Shown: in pieces, positions 29,587-30,163 of the stretch
Position numbering within the stretch: the stretch's first letter is position 1
Layout of the letters: each line of letters starts with the position of its first letter
From: Amanita rubescens
Taxonomy: Eukaryota; Basidiomycota; Agaricomycetes; Agaricales; Amanitaceae
NCBI GenBank assembly: GCA_015039365.1
Contig: WION01000595.1
Coordinates: 1 to 30,163, forward strand
Reading direction: 5' to 3'
Length of the DNA stretch: 30,163 bases
Translations under genes and position numbers: made by a program
Notes under the pieces: generated by a model
Told to the model about the DNA's origin: nothing
What the model saw: only the letters and a program-made list of their open reading frames with translations
The model's database searches: none

Positions 29587-29640
29587 ACGTGATATTAGTA
29601 ACTTATTTACGCGTCGCGCGTCGCGATCGCGTCGGACTCG
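29587..29640. promoter_or_regulatory. candidate MCB/E-box cluster upstream of the HIRIP3-like gene
   Basis: In the 139-nt gap before the start codon at 29542 lie CACGTG (29587-29592), ACGCGT (29610-29615, the MluI cell-cycle box core bound by MBF in fungi), and GTCGCGATCGCG (29621-29632), whose CGCGATCGCG is a perfect palindrome. Such boxes fit S-phase expression of a histone chaperone. CG-rich words of this kind also occur by chance. Confidence 0.45.
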
Positions 29641-29681
29641 CCATTTTTAGCCCAATACTACATTTACAAAAAATCGCATCC

Positions 29682-30163
29682 CTAATCAACAAGCGTCAGC
29701 CATTCGGAGATCGCCTTCAACGTCTGCATCCTTTCAGGCTCGTGCCAATGGAACGTGAGATAGTCGTGAACGGCGTCTGGAGCGTCGTAAAATCGAACCT
29801 TTCCCTCGCCAGCTTTCCCATCGTCCTCTCCAAGATCCTTGATCATCCTATCCTTGAGCGTCACTATCTGATCGTACATGATCTCTGCACCACCCGCAAC
29901 GATGAACGTTCTGGGGAACTTCTTGAAATTGACTTGGGTCGCTTGCAGTGAAGCTGGAGAAATGTAGCAATTCGTCTCTAAATACTCTTGTTTATGGGGC
30001 CCTAAGAATGCCGTTCTGGCGTAGTCCGCGAGACGGATGTAATCCGACTTCCAGTTTCTCGTCGTCGAGGAACTGGGTGTCTCGTGCGACTTGCTCATGT
30101 CTGCCCAAGGTGACAGCAGAACAAGATGCCCAGGGGGTACAGGAAGCTGAATGTCTGGAGATT
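29682..30163 (-). CDS. alpha/beta hydrolase (HSL/abhydrolase_3 type), 3' part, cut by window end
   Basis: C-terminal ~160 residues of an esterase/lipase-like enzyme of the hormone-sensitive-lipase type. The frame is open from the window edge: LPVPPGHLVLLSPWADMS is the conserved stretch after the nucleophile elbow. Then come TFIVAGGAEIMYDQ, with the likely catalytic Asp (GGAEIMYD), and APDAVHDYLTF, with the likely catalytic His, ending EWLTLVD. The GxSxG serine and HGG oxyanion motif would lie beyond 30163. The ATG at 30098 is internal and not the start. No intron is needed in this part. Substrate cannot be told from this fragment. Confidence 0.88.
   Translation of the reverse strand, partial: SPDIQLPVPPGHLVLLSPWADMSKSHETPSSSTTRNWKSDYIRLADYARTAFLGPHKQEYLETNCYISPASLQATQVNFKKFPRTFIVAGGAEIMYDQIVTLKDRMIKDLGEDDGKAGEGKVRFYDAPDAVHDYLTFHWHEPERMQTLKAISEWLTLVD

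Noticed and set aside
1..30163. tRNA, rRNA, CRISPR or complete transposon
   Set aside because: No T-loop-like tRNA ends in a foldable context, no regularly spaced repeats and no transposase or reverse transcriptase motifs were seen by eye on either strand.

Overview
This window looks like nuclear DNA of a basidiomycete, most likely an agaricomycete. Coding sequences are split by many introns of about 47-57 nt with GT..AG ends. Two genes encode FunK1-type fungal kinases, there is an array of F-box proteins of the kind expanded in mushrooms, and a uL5/RPL11 ribosomal protein gene is present. No bacterial, plasmid, phage or CRISPR feature was seen. Exon limits were worked out by hand from splice signals, phase and family resemblance; no transcript or database search was available.

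Layout. (1) 1-4180 is gene-poor and scrambled: a small ORF (437-724, -), two oppositely oriented fragments of a family whose fuller copy lies at 8108-8676, a 5'-truncated two-intron gene (2626-3053, -), a lysine-rich ORF (3193-3657, -), and a 26-bp exact direct repeat at 3054 and 4067. (2) About 4180-7520 (+) and 15028-18365 (-) are the arms of a ~3.3-kb inverted duplication. Each arm holds one apparently intact FunK1 kinase gene preceded by a decayed nitronate monooxygenase fragment. (3) The ~7.5-kb spacer carries a hypothetical gene (-), small heat shock protein gene sHSP1 (+), two RING/coiled-coil genes (-) and RPL11 (+) between the two RING genes. (4) 18776-20750 holds sHSP2 (-) with a textbook heat shock element, and a tandem copy reduced to a deletion pseudogene with a decayed element. 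(5) 20774-22004 holds a hemerythrin-like gene (six exons, -) and an inverted fragment of its 3' half. (6) 22674-27715 is a tandem array of three F-box genes, two open and one broken. (7) 28248-29542 is an eight-exon gene for a HIRIP3-like histone chaperone with a DEK_C domain and one GC-AG intron, followed by the 3' part of an alpha/beta hydrolase gene cut by the window end.

Housekeeping-type genes (RPL11, RING proteins, HIRIP3-like, hydrolase) alternate with families that duplicate and decay quickly (FunK1, F-box, sHSP, hemerythrin, the 8108 family). Nearly every fast family here has at least one broken or duplicated copy nearby, so the main story is local duplication, inversion and decay around a ribosomal protein gene. 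I found no multi-gene system that I can defend as a new pathway.
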